From Citrobacter amalonaticus (GTDB lineage Bacteria > Pseudomonadota > Gammaproteobacteria > Enterobacterales > Enterobacteriaceae): DNA of 64,000 nucleotides. Shown piece by piece: positions 23,819-33,067 of the stretch (the stretch's first letter is position 1; each line of letters begins with the position of its first letter). A program made the translations under genes and the position numbers. The stretch lies in the NCBI RefSeq assembly GCF_001559075.2, contig NZ_CP014015.2, positions 4,030,001-4,094,000 of the forward strand, given 5' to 3'. The notes beneath the pieces were generated by a model. That model made no database searches and was not told where the DNA came from. It saw nothing but the letters and a program-made list of their open reading frames with translations.

Positions 23819-25675
23819 TTAACGCACGTTCGCGCAGGTCAGACAGAACGCATAACGGTTTTGCGGATCGTTGAACGCGGCGAGCTTATCGCTTTCCGCT
23901 TTGACCGTACTGGCCGCTGAGGCCAGCGGCGCAGGAAGCATCGCCTGAATCGCCTGCGGCAGCATGGCGCGGACAGAACCTGACATGCCGTCCATGATCA
24001 TATCGAAGAAGGTCGGCTCATCCTGATAATAGTCGATATGCCATTCTTTGAGTTTTGCCAGTTCCGCCGCTTTAGCCACCGCATCGTCGAAGTCGCCCAG
24101 GCTGTCGACCAGACCGTTCGCTTTCGCGTCCTGACCGGTCCAGACGTGGCCCTGCGCGATTTTATCAATCTGCTCAGGCGTGGATTTACGCGCCTGCGCC
24201 ACCAGAGTGATAAAGCGCTTATAGCCATTCTCAATGCTCAGTTGCATCATCTGCTGCGCTTCCGGCGGCAGGGCTTTGGTCAGTGAAATATCAGCCAGCG
24301 GTGAGGTCGCGACGCCGTCGGTGTGTACGCCAATCGAGTCAAGACTGTTCTCAACGGTGTTAATCACACCGAAGATGCCAATTGAACCGGTCAGCGTGCT
24401 TGGGTTGGCCACAATGTAACTGGCCGGTGTAGAGATCCAGTAACCTCCAGAAGCGGCCATTCCGCCCATCGATACGACCACCGGTTTACCGGCAGCACGT
24501 GCGGCGGCCAGTTCCGAACGAATCACTTCCGACGCCGTCACGCTGCCGCCAGGGCTGTTGACGCGCAGAACAATGGCTTTCACTTTTGGATCCAGACGCG
24601 CATCGCGAATTTGCGAGGCGGTGGTATCCCCGCCGACGTTCCCCGGTGTTTCTTCACCATCCATGATAGCGCCGTTGGCAAAGACCACGCCGATGGAGCT
24701 ACCCGTATCCGCAGGCGGATTGAGCGTATAGTCGTAGTAGCTGATCGCGCGATAGTTATTTTCGGCTTTGCTCCAGCCAAACTGTTTCGTCAGCGCTTTT
24801 TCCACTTCGGCGCTGGAAAGCAGGGCGTCGACCAGCTTGCTGTCGAGCGCATACTTCGCCGTATCGCCATCGGCTTTCGTCAGCGCATCCAGAACGCCCT
24901 GAGCGCCAGGGAAGACTTGCTCAGCCGGGATTTGACGGTTGGCGGCAATGGTATTCAGGTAGTTCTGCCACAGCTCGCCAATCCAGCGGCTGTCCGCTTC
25001 CCGCGCCGCAGGCGACATGTCGTCACGAATAAACGGCTCGACAGCCGATTTGTAGGTGCCCACGCGGAACACATGGGTAGACACTTTCAGCTTATCCAGC
25101 AGGGATTTGTAATACAGTCCGTTAGTGGCAAAGCCGTGGATATCAACGGAACCCTGCGGCGAGAGCCAGATTTTATTGGCGAAGCTGGCGAGGTAATACT
25201 GACCCTGACTAAAGTTATCGCCGACGGCATAGACCGGCTTACCGCTGTCGCGGAATTCACGCAGCGCTTTACCGATATACTGCATTGACGGCTGATCGGC
25301 GCCGGCGAAGTTCTTCAGGTCCATCACAATACCGGTGATATTGCGATCGTCTTTGGCCTGACGAATGGTATTGACGATATCGAACAGGGAGTTTTCCTGT
25401 AAGCGGTCGGAACTGGCGCCCAGCAGTTGACGGCTGAGAACGCCAAGACGACTGGTACTGGACGGTTTATCGACGATCACCCCGGAAATATCTAACATCA
25501 GGGCACCGCGACCGACTTTATCGCTGGTGTTATTACTGCTGACCTGCATCCAGATCCCGACACCCACCAGGACCAGGAAGATAAAGAACAGGTTAAGCAC
25601 CATCTCGCGGACAAAATTAAGCAGTCGCCACGTCCATTTAAAAAAACCGGCAATGAATCGCCACAGGGTTCGCAT
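23819..25675 (-). CDS. sppA: SppA, signal peptide peptidase (protease IV)
   Basis: 618 residues. An N-terminal anchor (MVLNLFFIFLVLVGVGIWM, 25-43) is followed by two ClpP-like repeats. The catalytic dyad is K209 in the first repeat (VGTYKSAVEP) and S409 in the second (MGGMAASGGYW). The enzyme forms a tetramer in the inner membrane and digests cleaved signal peptides. It is transcribed apart from ansA, with a terminator between, and divergent from ydjA. Confidence 0.97.
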   Translation of the reverse strand: MRTLWRFIAGFFKWTWRLLNFVREMVLNLFFIFLVLVGVGIWMQVSSNNTSDKVGRGALMLDISGVIVDKPSSTSRLGVLSRQLLGASSDRLQENSLFDIVNTIRQAKDDRNITGIVMDLKNFAGADQPSMQYIGKALREFRDSGKPVYAVGDNFSQGQYYLASFANKIWLSPQGSVDIHGFATNGLYYKSLLDKLKVSTHVFRVGTYKSAVEPFIRDDMSPAAREADSRWIGELWQNYLNTIAANRQIPAEQVFPGAQGVLDALTKADGDTAKYALDSKLVDALLSSAEVEKALTKQFGWSKAENNYRAISYYDYTLNPPADTGSSIGVVFANGAIMDGEETPGNVGGDTTASQIRDARLDPKVKAIVLRVNSPGGSVTASEVIRSELAAARAAGKPVVVSMGGMAASGGYWISTPASYIVANPSTLTGSIGIFGVINTVENSLDSIGVHTDGVATSPLADISLTKALPPEAQQMMQLSIENGYKRFITLVAQARKSTPEQIDKIAQGHVWTGQDAKANGLVDSLGDFDDAVAKAAELAKLKEWHIDYYQDEPTFFDMIMDGMSGSVRAMLPQAIQAMLPAPLASAASTVKAESDKLAAFNDPQNRYAFCLTCANVR

Positions 25676-25840
25676 GTATTCTCCCTACCGTTACCAATAC
25701 TACACCTGAGTCAGGCGTATGAGATGTGGCTATCCTAATGACCCTGCCGTCTCTTGTCAGCAGGAATCACCGTCGGCGCTGTAACAAAATCTGCTCTCGT
25801 GTTAATTTTGTGAATATTCACCCTGACAGGAGTTAACCAA

Positions 25841-26392
25841 ATGGATGCACTTGAATTACTTGTTAACCGCCGTAGCGCCTCTCGCCTGGCCGAGCCTGCA
25901 CCTGCCGGTGAGCAACTGCAAAATATTCTCCGTGCGGGCATGCGCGCGCCGGATCATAAGACCCTGCAACCGTGGCACTTCTTCGTTATTGAAGGCGAAG
26001 GGCGCGAACGCTTCAGCGCGGTGCTGGAAAAGGGGGCGATTGCCGCCGGTAGCGATGAAAAAGGGATCGAAAAAGCGCGTAGCGCACCGTTTCGCGCGCC
26101 GCTTATCATCACCGTGGTCGCGAAATGCGATGAAAATCATAAGGTCCCGGTCTGGGAGCAGGAAATGTCCGCGGGTTGCGCGGTGATGGCGATGCAAATG
26201 GCGGCCATCGCACAGGGCTTTGGCGGGATCTGGCGTAGCGGAGCATTAACCGACAGTCCGGTGGTGCGCGACGCGTTTGACTGTCGCCCGCACGACAAGA
26301 TCGTTGGTTTCCTCTACCTCGGTACCCCACAACTGAAAGCCTCAACCACCATCAGCGTGCCGGATACCGCGCCTTTCGTGACGAAATTTTAG
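25841..26392 (+). CDS. ydjA: YdjA, nitroreductase-family flavoprotein
   Basis: 183 residues, as in E. coli. The start follows GACAGGAGTTAACCAA. FMN-binding motifs include the N-terminal NRRSASRL and later GFGGIWRSGALT and GFLYLGTP. It is a small member of the family that uses NAD(P)H. Natural substrates are not known. It is divergent from sppA and 116 bp upstream of selD. Confidence 0.94.
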   Translation: MDALELLVNRRSASRLAEPAPAGEQLQNILRAGMRAPDHKTLQPWHFFVIEGEGRERFSAVLEKGAIAAGSDEKGIEKARSAPFRAPLIITVVAKCDENHKVPVWEQEMSAGCAVMAMQMAAIAQGFGGIWRSGALTDSPVVRDAFDCRPHDKIVGFLYLGTPQLKASTTISVPDTAPFVTKF

Positions 26393-26508
26393 TTAATCAG
26401 GCTAAACTGTCTGGATTCTGAGCAAAGACGCCGGAATTCGGACACTCTCTCTTATCACTTCATGGAATGAGCGCTACCATAGCCTGATTGCAATGACAGG
26501 AGATGTCC

Positions 26509-27552
26509 ATGAGCGAGCATGCTATTCGTTTAACACAGTACAGCCACGGAGCGGGTTGTGGTTGTAAAATTTCCCCGAAAGTGCTGGAAACCATCCTGCA
26601 CAGTGAGCAGGCGAAGTTTGTCGACCCGAACCTGCTTGTGGGAAATGAAACCCGCGACGACGCGGCGGTGTACGATCTGGGCAATGGTACCAGCGTTATC
26701 AGTACCACCGACTTCTTTATGCCGATTGTCGATAATCCGTTTGATTTTGGTCGCATTGCGGCGACCAACGCCATTAGCGATATTTTCGCGATGGGCGGCA
26801 AACCGATTATGGCGATCGCGATCCTCGGCTGGCCTATCAGCAAACTGTCGCCGGAAATCGCTCGCGAAGTGACTGAAGGCGGACGCTTTGCCTGTCGTCA
26901 GGCGGGCATTGCGCTGGCGGGCGGCCACTCGATTGACGCGCCGGAGCCGATCTTCGGTCTGGCCGTGACCGGTATTGTCCCCACTGAGCGGGTGAAGAAA
27001 AACAGCACCGCCGAGGCCGGTTGTAAACTGTTCCTGACCAAACCGCTAGGCATCGGCGTGTTGACCACCGCAGAGAAAAAATCGCTGCTGAAACCTGAAC
27101 ATCAGGGGCTGGCGACGGAAGTCATGTGCCGGATGAACATTGCCGGGGCGTCATTTGCCAACATCGACGGCGTGAAAGCGATGACCGATGTGACCGGTTT
27201 TGGTCTGCTGGGCCACCTCAGCGAGATGTGCCAGGGTGCAGGCGTACAGGCGCGAATCTGCTACCAGGACATCCCTAAACTGCCGGGCGTGGAAGAGTAC
27301 ATCCGCCTGGGCGCCGTACCGGGCGGCACCGAGCGTAACTTTGCCAGCTACGGCCACCTGATGGGGGAAATGCCGCAGGCGGTGCGCTCCCTGCTTTGCG
27401 ATCCACAAACGTCCGGCGGCCTGCTGCTGGCGGTAACACCAGAGGCCGAAGCAGAAGTGAAAGCCACCGCCGCCGAATTTGGTATCGATCTGACGGCGAT
27501 TGGTGAACTGGTTGATGCCCGTGGCGGTCGCGCCATGGTTGAGATCCGTTAA
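26509..27552 (+). CDS. selD: SelD, selenophosphate synthetase
   Basis: 347 residues from the second ATG, which has AGGAG at 6 nt and matches E. coli. The active-site loop GAGCGCK contains C17, C19 and K20. The glycine-rich ATP segment DDAAVYDLGNGTSVISTTDFF follows. It makes selenophosphate, the donor for selenocysteine and selenouridine. It uses Cys at position 17, so it is not itself a selenoprotein. Four base pairs separate it from topB. Its presence implies that the organism makes selenoproteins. Confidence 0.98.
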   Translation: MSEHAIRLTQYSHGAGCGCKISPKVLETILHSEQAKFVDPNLLVGNETRDDAAVYDLGNGTSVISTTDFFMPIVDNPFDFGRIAATNAISDIFAMGGKPIMAIAILGWPISKLSPEIAREVTEGGRFACRQAGIALAGGHSIDAPEPIFGLAVTGIVPTERVKKNSTAEAGCKLFLTKPLGIGVLTTAEKKSLLKPEHQGLATEVMCRMNIAGASFANIDGVKAMTDVTGFGLLGHLSEMCQGAGVQARICYQDIPKLPGVEEYIRLGAVPGGTERNFASYGHLMGEMPQAVRSLLCDPQTSGGLLLAVTPEAEAEVKATAAEFGIDLTAIGELVDARGGRAMVEIR

Positions 27553-27556
27553 TCCA

Positions 27557-29503
27557 ATGCGGTTGTTTATTGCCGAAAAGCCGAGTCTGGCGCGTGCCAT
27601 TGCCGATGTGTTGCCTAAACCGCACCGCAAGGGCGATGGCTTTATTGAATGCGGTAACGGTCAGGTGGTGACCTGGTGTATTGGTCACCTGCTTGAACAG
27701 GCGCAGCCTGATGTCTATGACAGTCGTTACGCGCGCTGGAATCTGGCCGATCTGCCGATCGTGCCGGAAAAGTGGCAATTGCAGCCGCGTCCTTCCGTGA
27801 CTAAACAGCTCAACGTGATCAAGCGTTTTCTGCATGAGGCCAGTGAGGTTATCCATGCCGGAGACCCGGATCGCGAGGGGCAACTGCTGGTGGACGAGGT
27901 GCTGGATTACCTGCAACTGGCGCCGGAAAAGCGTCATCAGGTACAGCGCTGTCTGATTAACGATCTCAACCCACAGGCCGTTGAACGTGCGATTGAACGT
28001 CTGCGCTCAAACAGCGAATTCGTGCCGTTGTGCGTGTCGGCCCTGGCCCGCGCCCGCGCGGACTGGCTGTATGGCATCAACATGACCCGTGCGTATACCA
28101 TTCTCGGGCGTAACGCCGGGTATCAGGGGGTGCTCTCCGTCGGGCGCGTACAGACACCGGTGCTCGGGCTGGTTGTCCGCCGGGACGAAGAGATCGAGAA
28201 CTTCGTTGCCAAAGATTTTTTTGAAGTGAAAGCACATATCGTGACCCCTGCGGATGAACGCTTCACCGCGATCTGGCAGCCGAGCGAAGCGTGCGAACCC
28301 TATCAGGACGAAGAGGGGCGATTATTACACCGTCCGCTGGCTGAGCATGTGGTCAACCGCATCAACGGCCAACCGGCGATGGTCACCAGCTATAACGATA
28401 AACGAGAATCAGAATCCGCGCCGCTACCGTTCTCGCTGTCAGCCTTACAGATTGAAGCGGCGAAACGCTTTGGCCTGAGCGCGCAGAACGTGCTCGACAT
28501 CTGCCAGAAGCTGTATGAAACCCACAAACTGATTACCTATCCGCGTTCTGACTGTCGCTATCTGCCGGAAGAGCACTTTGCTGGACGGCACGCGGTGATG
28601 AACGCCATCGGCGTGCATGCGCCGGATCTGCTGCCGCAACCGGCGGTAAATCCCGATACCCGTAATCGCTGCTGGGACGATAAAAAGGTTGATGCCCACC
28701 ACGCTATTATTCCTACTGCGCGCAGCAACAGTATTAATCTGACGGACAATGAAGCGAAGGTATACAACCTGGTAGCCCGTCAATACCTGATGCAATTCTG
28801 CCCGGATGCGGTATTCCGTAAATGCGTGATTGAACTGGATATCGCGAAGGGTAAATTCGTCGCAAAGGCCCGGTTCCTTGCCGAAGCGGGCTGGCGAACG
28901 CTGCTGGGCAGTAAAGAGCGGGATGAAGAGAACGACGGCACGCCGCTGCCGGTGGTAGCGAAAGACGATGAACTGCTGTGCGAAAAGGGCGAAGTGGTTG
29001 AACGTCAGACCCAGCCGCCGCGCCATTTTACCGATGCCACGCTGCTGTCGGCGATGACCGGGATTGCGCGCTTCGTTCAGGATAAAGATCTGAAAAAGAT
29101 CCTCCGCGCAACGGACGGGTTGGGCACCGAGGCCACCCGCGCCGGGATCATCGAACTGCTGTTTAAGCGCGGTTTTCTGATCAAAAAAGGGCGTTATATC
29201 CACTCTACCGATGCCGGAAAAGCGCTGTTCCACTCCCTGCCGGAGATGGCGACCCGTCCGGATATGACTGCTCACTGGGAGTCAATTCTGACGCAAATCA
29301 GCGAAAAACAGTGCCGCTATCAGGATTTCATGCAGCCGCTGGTGGGGACGCTGTATCAGCTGATCGATCAGGCGCGGAGTACGCCGGTACGTCGCTTCCG
29401 TGGCATTGTGGCGCCAGGCGGTGACGGCGGAGAGAAGAAGAAGAGCGCGCCTCGTAAACGCGCGGCGAAAAAAAGCCCGCCATCAGCAGAGGCGGGCCTG
29501 TAA
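27557..29503 (+). CDS. topB: TopB, DNA topoisomerase III
   Basis: 648 residues from MRLFIAEKPSLARAIADVLP. A Toprim domain (GDPDREGQLL at 102-111) is followed by the type IA core. Catalytic Y328 lies in KLITYPRSDCRY. A basic tail (GEKKKSAPRKRAAKKSPP) ends the chain. The enzyme decatenates DNA and resolves recombination intermediates with RecQ. Start chosen by the E. coli match, 4 bp after selD. The last codons double as a terminator for convergent gdhA. Confidence 0.97.
   Translation: MRLFIAEKPSLARAIADVLPKPHRKGDGFIECGNGQVVTWCIGHLLEQAQPDVYDSRYARWNLADLPIVPEKWQLQPRPSVTKQLNVIKRFLHEASEVIHAGDPDREGQLLVDEVLDYLQLAPEKRHQVQRCLINDLNPQAVERAIERLRSNSEFVPLCVSALARARADWLYGINMTRAYTILGRNAGYQGVLSVGRVQTPVLGLVVRRDEEIENFVAKDFFEVKAHIVTPADERFTAIWQPSEACEPYQDEEGRLLHRPLAEHVVNRINGQPAMVTSYNDKRESESAPLPFSLSALQIEAAKRFGLSAQNVLDICQKLYETHKLITYPRSDCRYLPEEHFAGRHAVMNAIGVHAPDLLPQPAVNPDTRNRCWDDKKVDAHHAIIPTARSNSINLTDNEAKVYNLVARQYLMQFCPDAVFRKCVIELDIAKGKFVAKARFLAEAGWRTLLGSKERDEENDGTPLPVVAKDDELLCEKGEVVERQTQPPRHFTDATLLSAMTGIARFVQDKDLKKILRATDGLGTEATRAGIIELLFKRGFLIKKGRYIHSTDAGKALFHSLPEMATRPDMTAHWESILTQISEKQCRYQDFMQPLVGTLYQLIDQARSTPVRRFRGIVAPGGDGGEKKKSAPRKRAAKKSPPSAEAGL
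29467..29500 (-). terminator. gdhA terminator inside the topB 3' coding end
   Basis: On the minus strand GCCCGCC pairs with GGCGGGC around a 9-nt loop and is followed by seven T. It lies about 22 bp after the gdhA stop but within the last codons of topB (encoding KKSPPSAEAG). Confidence 0.85.
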
Positions 29504-29521
29504 TTCGGTTTGCAGGGGGGC

Positions 29522-30865
29522 TTAAATCACACCCTGACCAAACATGGCGTCGGCAATCTTCACGAAGGCGGAGATGTTCGCCCCACGGACATAGTTGGTC
29601 TGCTTGCTTTCACCGCCGTACTCGACGCAGGCATGGTGAATATCAAGCATGATGTGGTGCAGACGGGCATCCACTTTCTCCGCCTTCCAGCTCAGACGCG
29701 CCGCGTTCTGTGCCATTTCCAGACCGGAGGTGGCAACGCCACCGGCGTTCGCCGCTTTGCCCGGTGCAAACAGCACACCGGCTTCAAGGAACAGATCGGT
29801 CGCTTCGATGGTGGTTGGCATGTTTGCCCCTTCCGCCACCGCTTTCACGCCGTTGGCGATAAGCTGACGGGCAGCGTCGACATCGAGTTCGTTCTGCGTG
29901 GCGCACGGCAGAGCGATATCGACCGGCACTGACCACGGTTGTTTGCCTTCCAGATAGGTCAGGCCAAACTCACGGGCATAGTCCGCCACGCGACCGTCAC
30001 GGCTGGCTTTGATTTCGCACAGACGCGCCAGTTTCTCTTTCGTAAAGCCGCTCTCATCCACGACGGTGCCGCTGGAGTCGGAGGCCGTCACCACGCGAGC
30101 GCCAAATTCCATTGCTTTTTCAATAGCAAACTGCGCCACGTTGCCGGAGCCGGAAACCGCCACGCGCATTCCTTCAAAGCCGAGACCATGACGTTTGAGC
30201 ATCGCTTCAGTGAAGTAGACCAGGCCGTAGCCTGTTGCTTCCGGACGGATCAGACTGCCGCCAAAGGAGAGCCCTTTGCCGGTAAACACACAGGCGCTGT
30301 TATTGGAGAGCTTACGCATCATCCCGGCCATAAAGCCCACTTCACGACCACCCACGCCGATATCACCGGCAGGAACGTCAGTATCCGGACCCAAATGACG
30401 GTATAGCTCCGTCATCAGCGCCTGGCAGAAACGCATCACTTCGCCTTCACTTTTGCCTTTCGGATCAAAATCGCTACCGCCTTTACCACCGCCCATCGGC
30501 AGGGTAGTCAGTGCGTTTTTAAAGGTTTGCTCAAAGCCGAGGAACTTCAGGATCGACAGGTTAACGGAAGGGTGGAAGCGCATCCCGCCTTTGTACGGGC
30601 CAATCGCCGAGTTGAACTGTACGCGCCAGGCGCGGTTAACCTGGACCTGATTACGGTCGTCCAGCCACACGACGCGGAACTGAATCACACGCTCAGGCTC
30701 AACCAACCGTTCCAGCAACGACATTTCACGATAACGCGGATTTTGCTCAATGAACGGCCACAGGGTAGTCATGACTTCGCGGACGGCTTGCGCGAACTCG
30801 GTTTGATTCGGGTCGCGCTTTTGTACATGGTTGAGGAATGATTCCAGAGAGCGTGTCTGATCCAT
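29522..30865 (-). CDS. gdhA: GdhA, NADP-specific glutamate dehydrogenase
   Basis: 447 residues. The catalytic lysine motif PMGGGKGGSDFDPKGKSEGE is near residue 125, the nucleotide-binding motif VSGSGNVAQFA near residue 240. It aminates 2-oxoglutarate to glutamate when ammonia is plentiful, the low-energy alternative to GS/GOGAT. It converges on topB with 18 bp between stops. The promoter lies in the 238-bp region shared with divergent ynjH. Confidence 0.98.
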   Translation of the reverse strand: MDQTRSLESFLNHVQKRDPNQTEFAQAVREVMTTLWPFIEQNPRYREMSLLERLVEPERVIQFRVVWLDDRNQVQVNRAWRVQFNSAIGPYKGGMRFHPSVNLSILKFLGFEQTFKNALTTLPMGGGKGGSDFDPKGKSEGEVMRFCQALMTELYRHLGPDTDVPAGDIGVGGREVGFMAGMMRKLSNNSACVFTGKGLSFGGSLIRPEATGYGLVYFTEAMLKRHGLGFEGMRVAVSGSGNVAQFAIEKAMEFGARVVTASDSSGTVVDESGFTKEKLARLCEIKASRDGRVADYAREFGLTYLEGKQPWSVPVDIALPCATQNELDVDAARQLIANGVKAVAEGANMPTTIEATDLFLEAGVLFAPGKAANAGGVATSGLEMAQNAARLSWKAEKVDARLHHIMLDIHHACVEYGGESKQTNYVRGANISAFVKIADAMFGQGVI

Positions 30866-31103
30866 AGATATAAAAACCTCTTATATTTTAATGTGGTTGT
30901 AATTATGTTGTTTGTATTAAGTGCGTTTGCAGATTTTGACTATACCACCAGGAATGTGACGGATAGCAAGAAAAAAATGCCGGTGCCAGGCAAATTAATA
31001 ACCAGACGGCTGTCATAACGAAAAACGATGACAGAAGAGAGTAAAGTTTCCCGCGCGGGTTACCGTTATACTGAGAACAGTCCCGAAATAGTAAGGAAAC
31101 CCT

Positions 31104-31379
31104 ATGCGTTTTATCGCGATGACGGCAGCGCTGATGACACTCTCTTTATCCACCTTGGCGAATCAAAGCATTCGCCCGGATGTTCAGGTGAACGTGCCGC
31201 CGGAGGTCTTCAGTTCCGGCGGACAGCGCGCGCAGCCCTGTAATCAGTGCTGCATTTATCAGGATCAGAATTATTCAGAAGGGGCGGTGATTAAAGCCGA
31301 TGGCGTGTTGCTGCAGTGCCAGCGCGACGAGAAAACGCTCAGCACGAATCCGCTGGTCTGGCGTCGCGTAAAATCATAA
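31104..31379 (+). CDS. ynjH: YnjH, DUF1496 small exported protein
   Basis: 91 residues. The start follows TAAGGAAACCCT. An N-terminal signal peptide (MRFIAMTAALMTLSLSTLA) is likely cleaved before NQSIRPD. The mature part has a cysteine cluster PCNQCCIYQDQNYSEGAVI followed by LLQCQRDE. Function is unknown. The 3' end overlaps convergent nudG by 41 bp. Confidence 0.92.
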   Translation: MRFIAMTAALMTLSLSTLANQSIRPDVQVNVPPEVFSSGGQRAQPCNQCCIYQDQNYSEGAVIKADGVLLQCQRDEKTLSTNPLVWRRVKS

Positions 31380-31752
31380 AGGCGTTAAGCAGCGGAATAT
31401 CGGCAGGGGCGAGCGGATAGTCCAGCGCGGCGTGCGGCTCGCACCACACCAGTTGCTGATGCTCATGCGCGATCACTTCTCCGCTGAACGCCGGGACATG
31501 CCAGGCATGCAGATGAATCATCCGCCCGGAGACTTCACGCTGATGGCTGGCAATATAGCGCCCCACCGTGGCCTCAATTCCCAGTTCTTCGCGCAGTTCG
31601 CGGACCAGCGCCTGCGGCTGCGTTTCGCCTGCTTCCACTTTGCCACCGGCAAATTCCCATAAGCCTGCCTGATCCGCCTGCGGCGGGCGCTGGGCGAGCA
31701 AAATCTGGCCATCACGTTCAATGATCGCGGCAACAACGTCGAGGGTTTTCAT
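31339..31752 (-). CDS. nudG: NudG, Nudix pyrimidine (deoxy)nucleotide pyrophosphatase
   Basis: 137 residues from MKTLDVVAAIIERDG, the start that fits E. coli NudG (an ATG one codon upstream is also possible). The Nudix box is complete: GGKVEAGETQPQALVRELRE, then ELGIEA. E. coli NudG hydrolyses damaged pyrimidine nucleotides such as 5-hydroxy-CTP and 5-methyl-dCTP. The gene lies between ynjH and ynjA, and overlaps ynjH at its 3' end. Confidence 0.95.
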   Translation of the reverse strand: MKTLDVVAAIIERDGQILLAQRPPQADQAGLWEFAGGKVEAGETQPQALVRELREELGIEATVGRYIASHQREVSGRMIHLHAWHVPAFSGEVIAHEHQQLVWCEPHAALDYPLAPADIPLLNAFMILRDARPADSC

Positions 31753-31830
31753 CATATTCGTCAATGTTCAACAGCAGAAAGTGACATACTATCGTCATCT
31801 TTGATTGACCTGAAGTCCCAGGAGTCTTCC

Positions 31831-32400
31831 TTGAACGATCCGCAATCGTGGGTAACGCCGCTCACCCGTCTCCCTGCCAGTCTCAACCCTCTCGTGATGT
31901 CGCAAAGAAAACACTACGGCGAGGTATTACACCCGACGCGCTGGTGGGGACGGATGCCATTTTTGTTCTGGCTGGTGGCGCTGTTCGTGGGGTTTCTCGA
32001 GCGTAAACGTGCGCGTCTGACGCCGGTGATGCGAGCGCTGCTGATGACGCGCGTGTCGCAGGTCTGCCACTGCGCATTCTGCGTGGATGCCAACAGTCTG
32101 CGGCTGGCAGAGCGCTGTGGCGCGATGGACAAAGTGCTGGCGGTGGCGGACTGGCAAGCATCGTCGCTTTTTACACCAGAAGAGCGTGTTGCGCTGGCTT
32201 ATGCTGACGCGGTGACCGCCACGCCGCCGCGGGTAGATGATGCCCTGAAAGCGCAAATAAAGCAGCATTTCAGCGATGACGTTATTAGCGAGATGACCGC
32301 GCTGTTGGCTTTCCAGAACCTCTCGGCGCGTTTCAATGCCGCGCTGGATATCCCGTCGCAGGGATTGTGCGACAGTCTCAAAGGAGCGCCGCGTGCTTGA
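31831..32400 (+). CDS. ynjA: YnjA, carboxymuconolactone decarboxylase-like (AhpD fold) protein
   Basis: 189 residues from a TTG start; AGGAG lies 7 nt before it, and no ATG fits as well. An AhpD-type segment, ALLMTRVSQVCHCAFCVDAN, gives the CxxC pair seen in AhpD-like peroxidase partners. A hydrophobic stretch (FLFWLVALFVGFL) precedes it. No enzyme activity is known. ynjF starts within its last codons. In K-12 ynjA instead precedes ynjB, so gene order differs here. Confidence 0.85.
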   Translation: MNDPQSWVTPLTRLPASLNPLVMSQRKHYGEVLHPTRWWGRMPFLFWLVALFVGFLERKRARLTPVMRALLMTRVSQVCHCAFCVDANSLRLAERCGAMDKVLAVADWQASSLFTPEERVALAYADAVTATPPRVDDALKAQIKQHFSDDVISEMTALLAFQNLSARFNAALDIPSQGLCDSLKGAPRA

Positions 32401-33022
32401 CAGACATTTGCATCCACGGCTTAAACCGCTGCTCCACCGCTGCGCAGGCGTACTCGACAGGCCGGGGGTTTCCCCGGACGGCCTGACGTTGGTTGGGTTT
32501 GGCCTCGGCGTACTGGCGTTGCCGTTTCTGGCGCTGGGCTGGTATCTGGCGGCGCTGGTGGCGATTGTCCTGAACCGACTGCTGGATGGGCTTGACGGTG
32601 CGCTGGCGCGACGTCGGGGGCTTACCGATGCGGGCGGCTTTCTTGATATCGCGCTCGATTTTCTGTTTTACGCGCTGGTGCCGTTCGGCTTCATTCTGGC
32701 CGACCCGCAGCAGAACGCGCTGGCAGGGAGCTGGCTGTTGTTTGCGTTTATCGGCACCGGCAGCAGTTTTCTCGCCTTTGCCGCGCTGGCCGCGAAGCAC
32801 AATATCGACAACCCTGGCTACGCGCATAAATCGTTTTATTATCTCGGTGGATTGACCGAGGGAACGGAAACCATCGCACTCTTTGTGCTCGGCTGCCTTT
32901 TCCCGGCGTATTTTGCCGTTCTGGCATGGGTCTTCGGCGCGCTGTGCTGGATGACGACGTTGACCCGCGTCTGGAGTGGTTATCTGACGCTGAAAGGGTT
33001 ACAGGGGAAAAATGAGGGATGA
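32393..33022 (+). CDS. ynjF: YnjF, CDP-alcohol phosphatidyltransferase family protein
   Basis: 209 residues from a GTG start behind AAAGGAGCGCC; it overlaps the ynjA stop by 8 bp. Five or so membrane helices are visible. The CDP-alcohol motif is LDGALARRRGLTDAGGFLDI followed by ALD, with the DG, AR, G and two Asp residues; the spacer between AR and G is one residue shorter than the usual eight by my count. Related enzymes move a phosphatidyl group from CDP-diacylglycerol to an alcohol. The natural substrate is unknown. It converges on ynjE. Confidence 0.88.
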   Translation: MLDRHLHPRLKPLLHRCAGVLDRPGVSPDGLTLVGFGLGVLALPFLALGWYLAALVAIVLNRLLDGLDGALARRRGLTDAGGFLDIALDFLFYALVPFGFILADPQQNALAGSWLLFAFIGTGSSFLAFAALAAKHNIDNPGYAHKSFYYLGGLTEGTETIALFVLGCLFPAYFAVLAWVFGALCWMTTLTRVWSGYLTLKGLQGKNEG

Positions 33023-33062
33023 ACGCCGGATAGCGGTAAAGCGCTTACACTACCATCCGGCA
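33020..33062. repeat. REP-like element between ynjF and ynjE
   Basis: Opposed units with GCCGGATAGCGG and ACTACCATCCGGC separate the converging ynjF and ynjE stops. Confidence 0.75.
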
Positions 33063-33067
33063 ATCCA

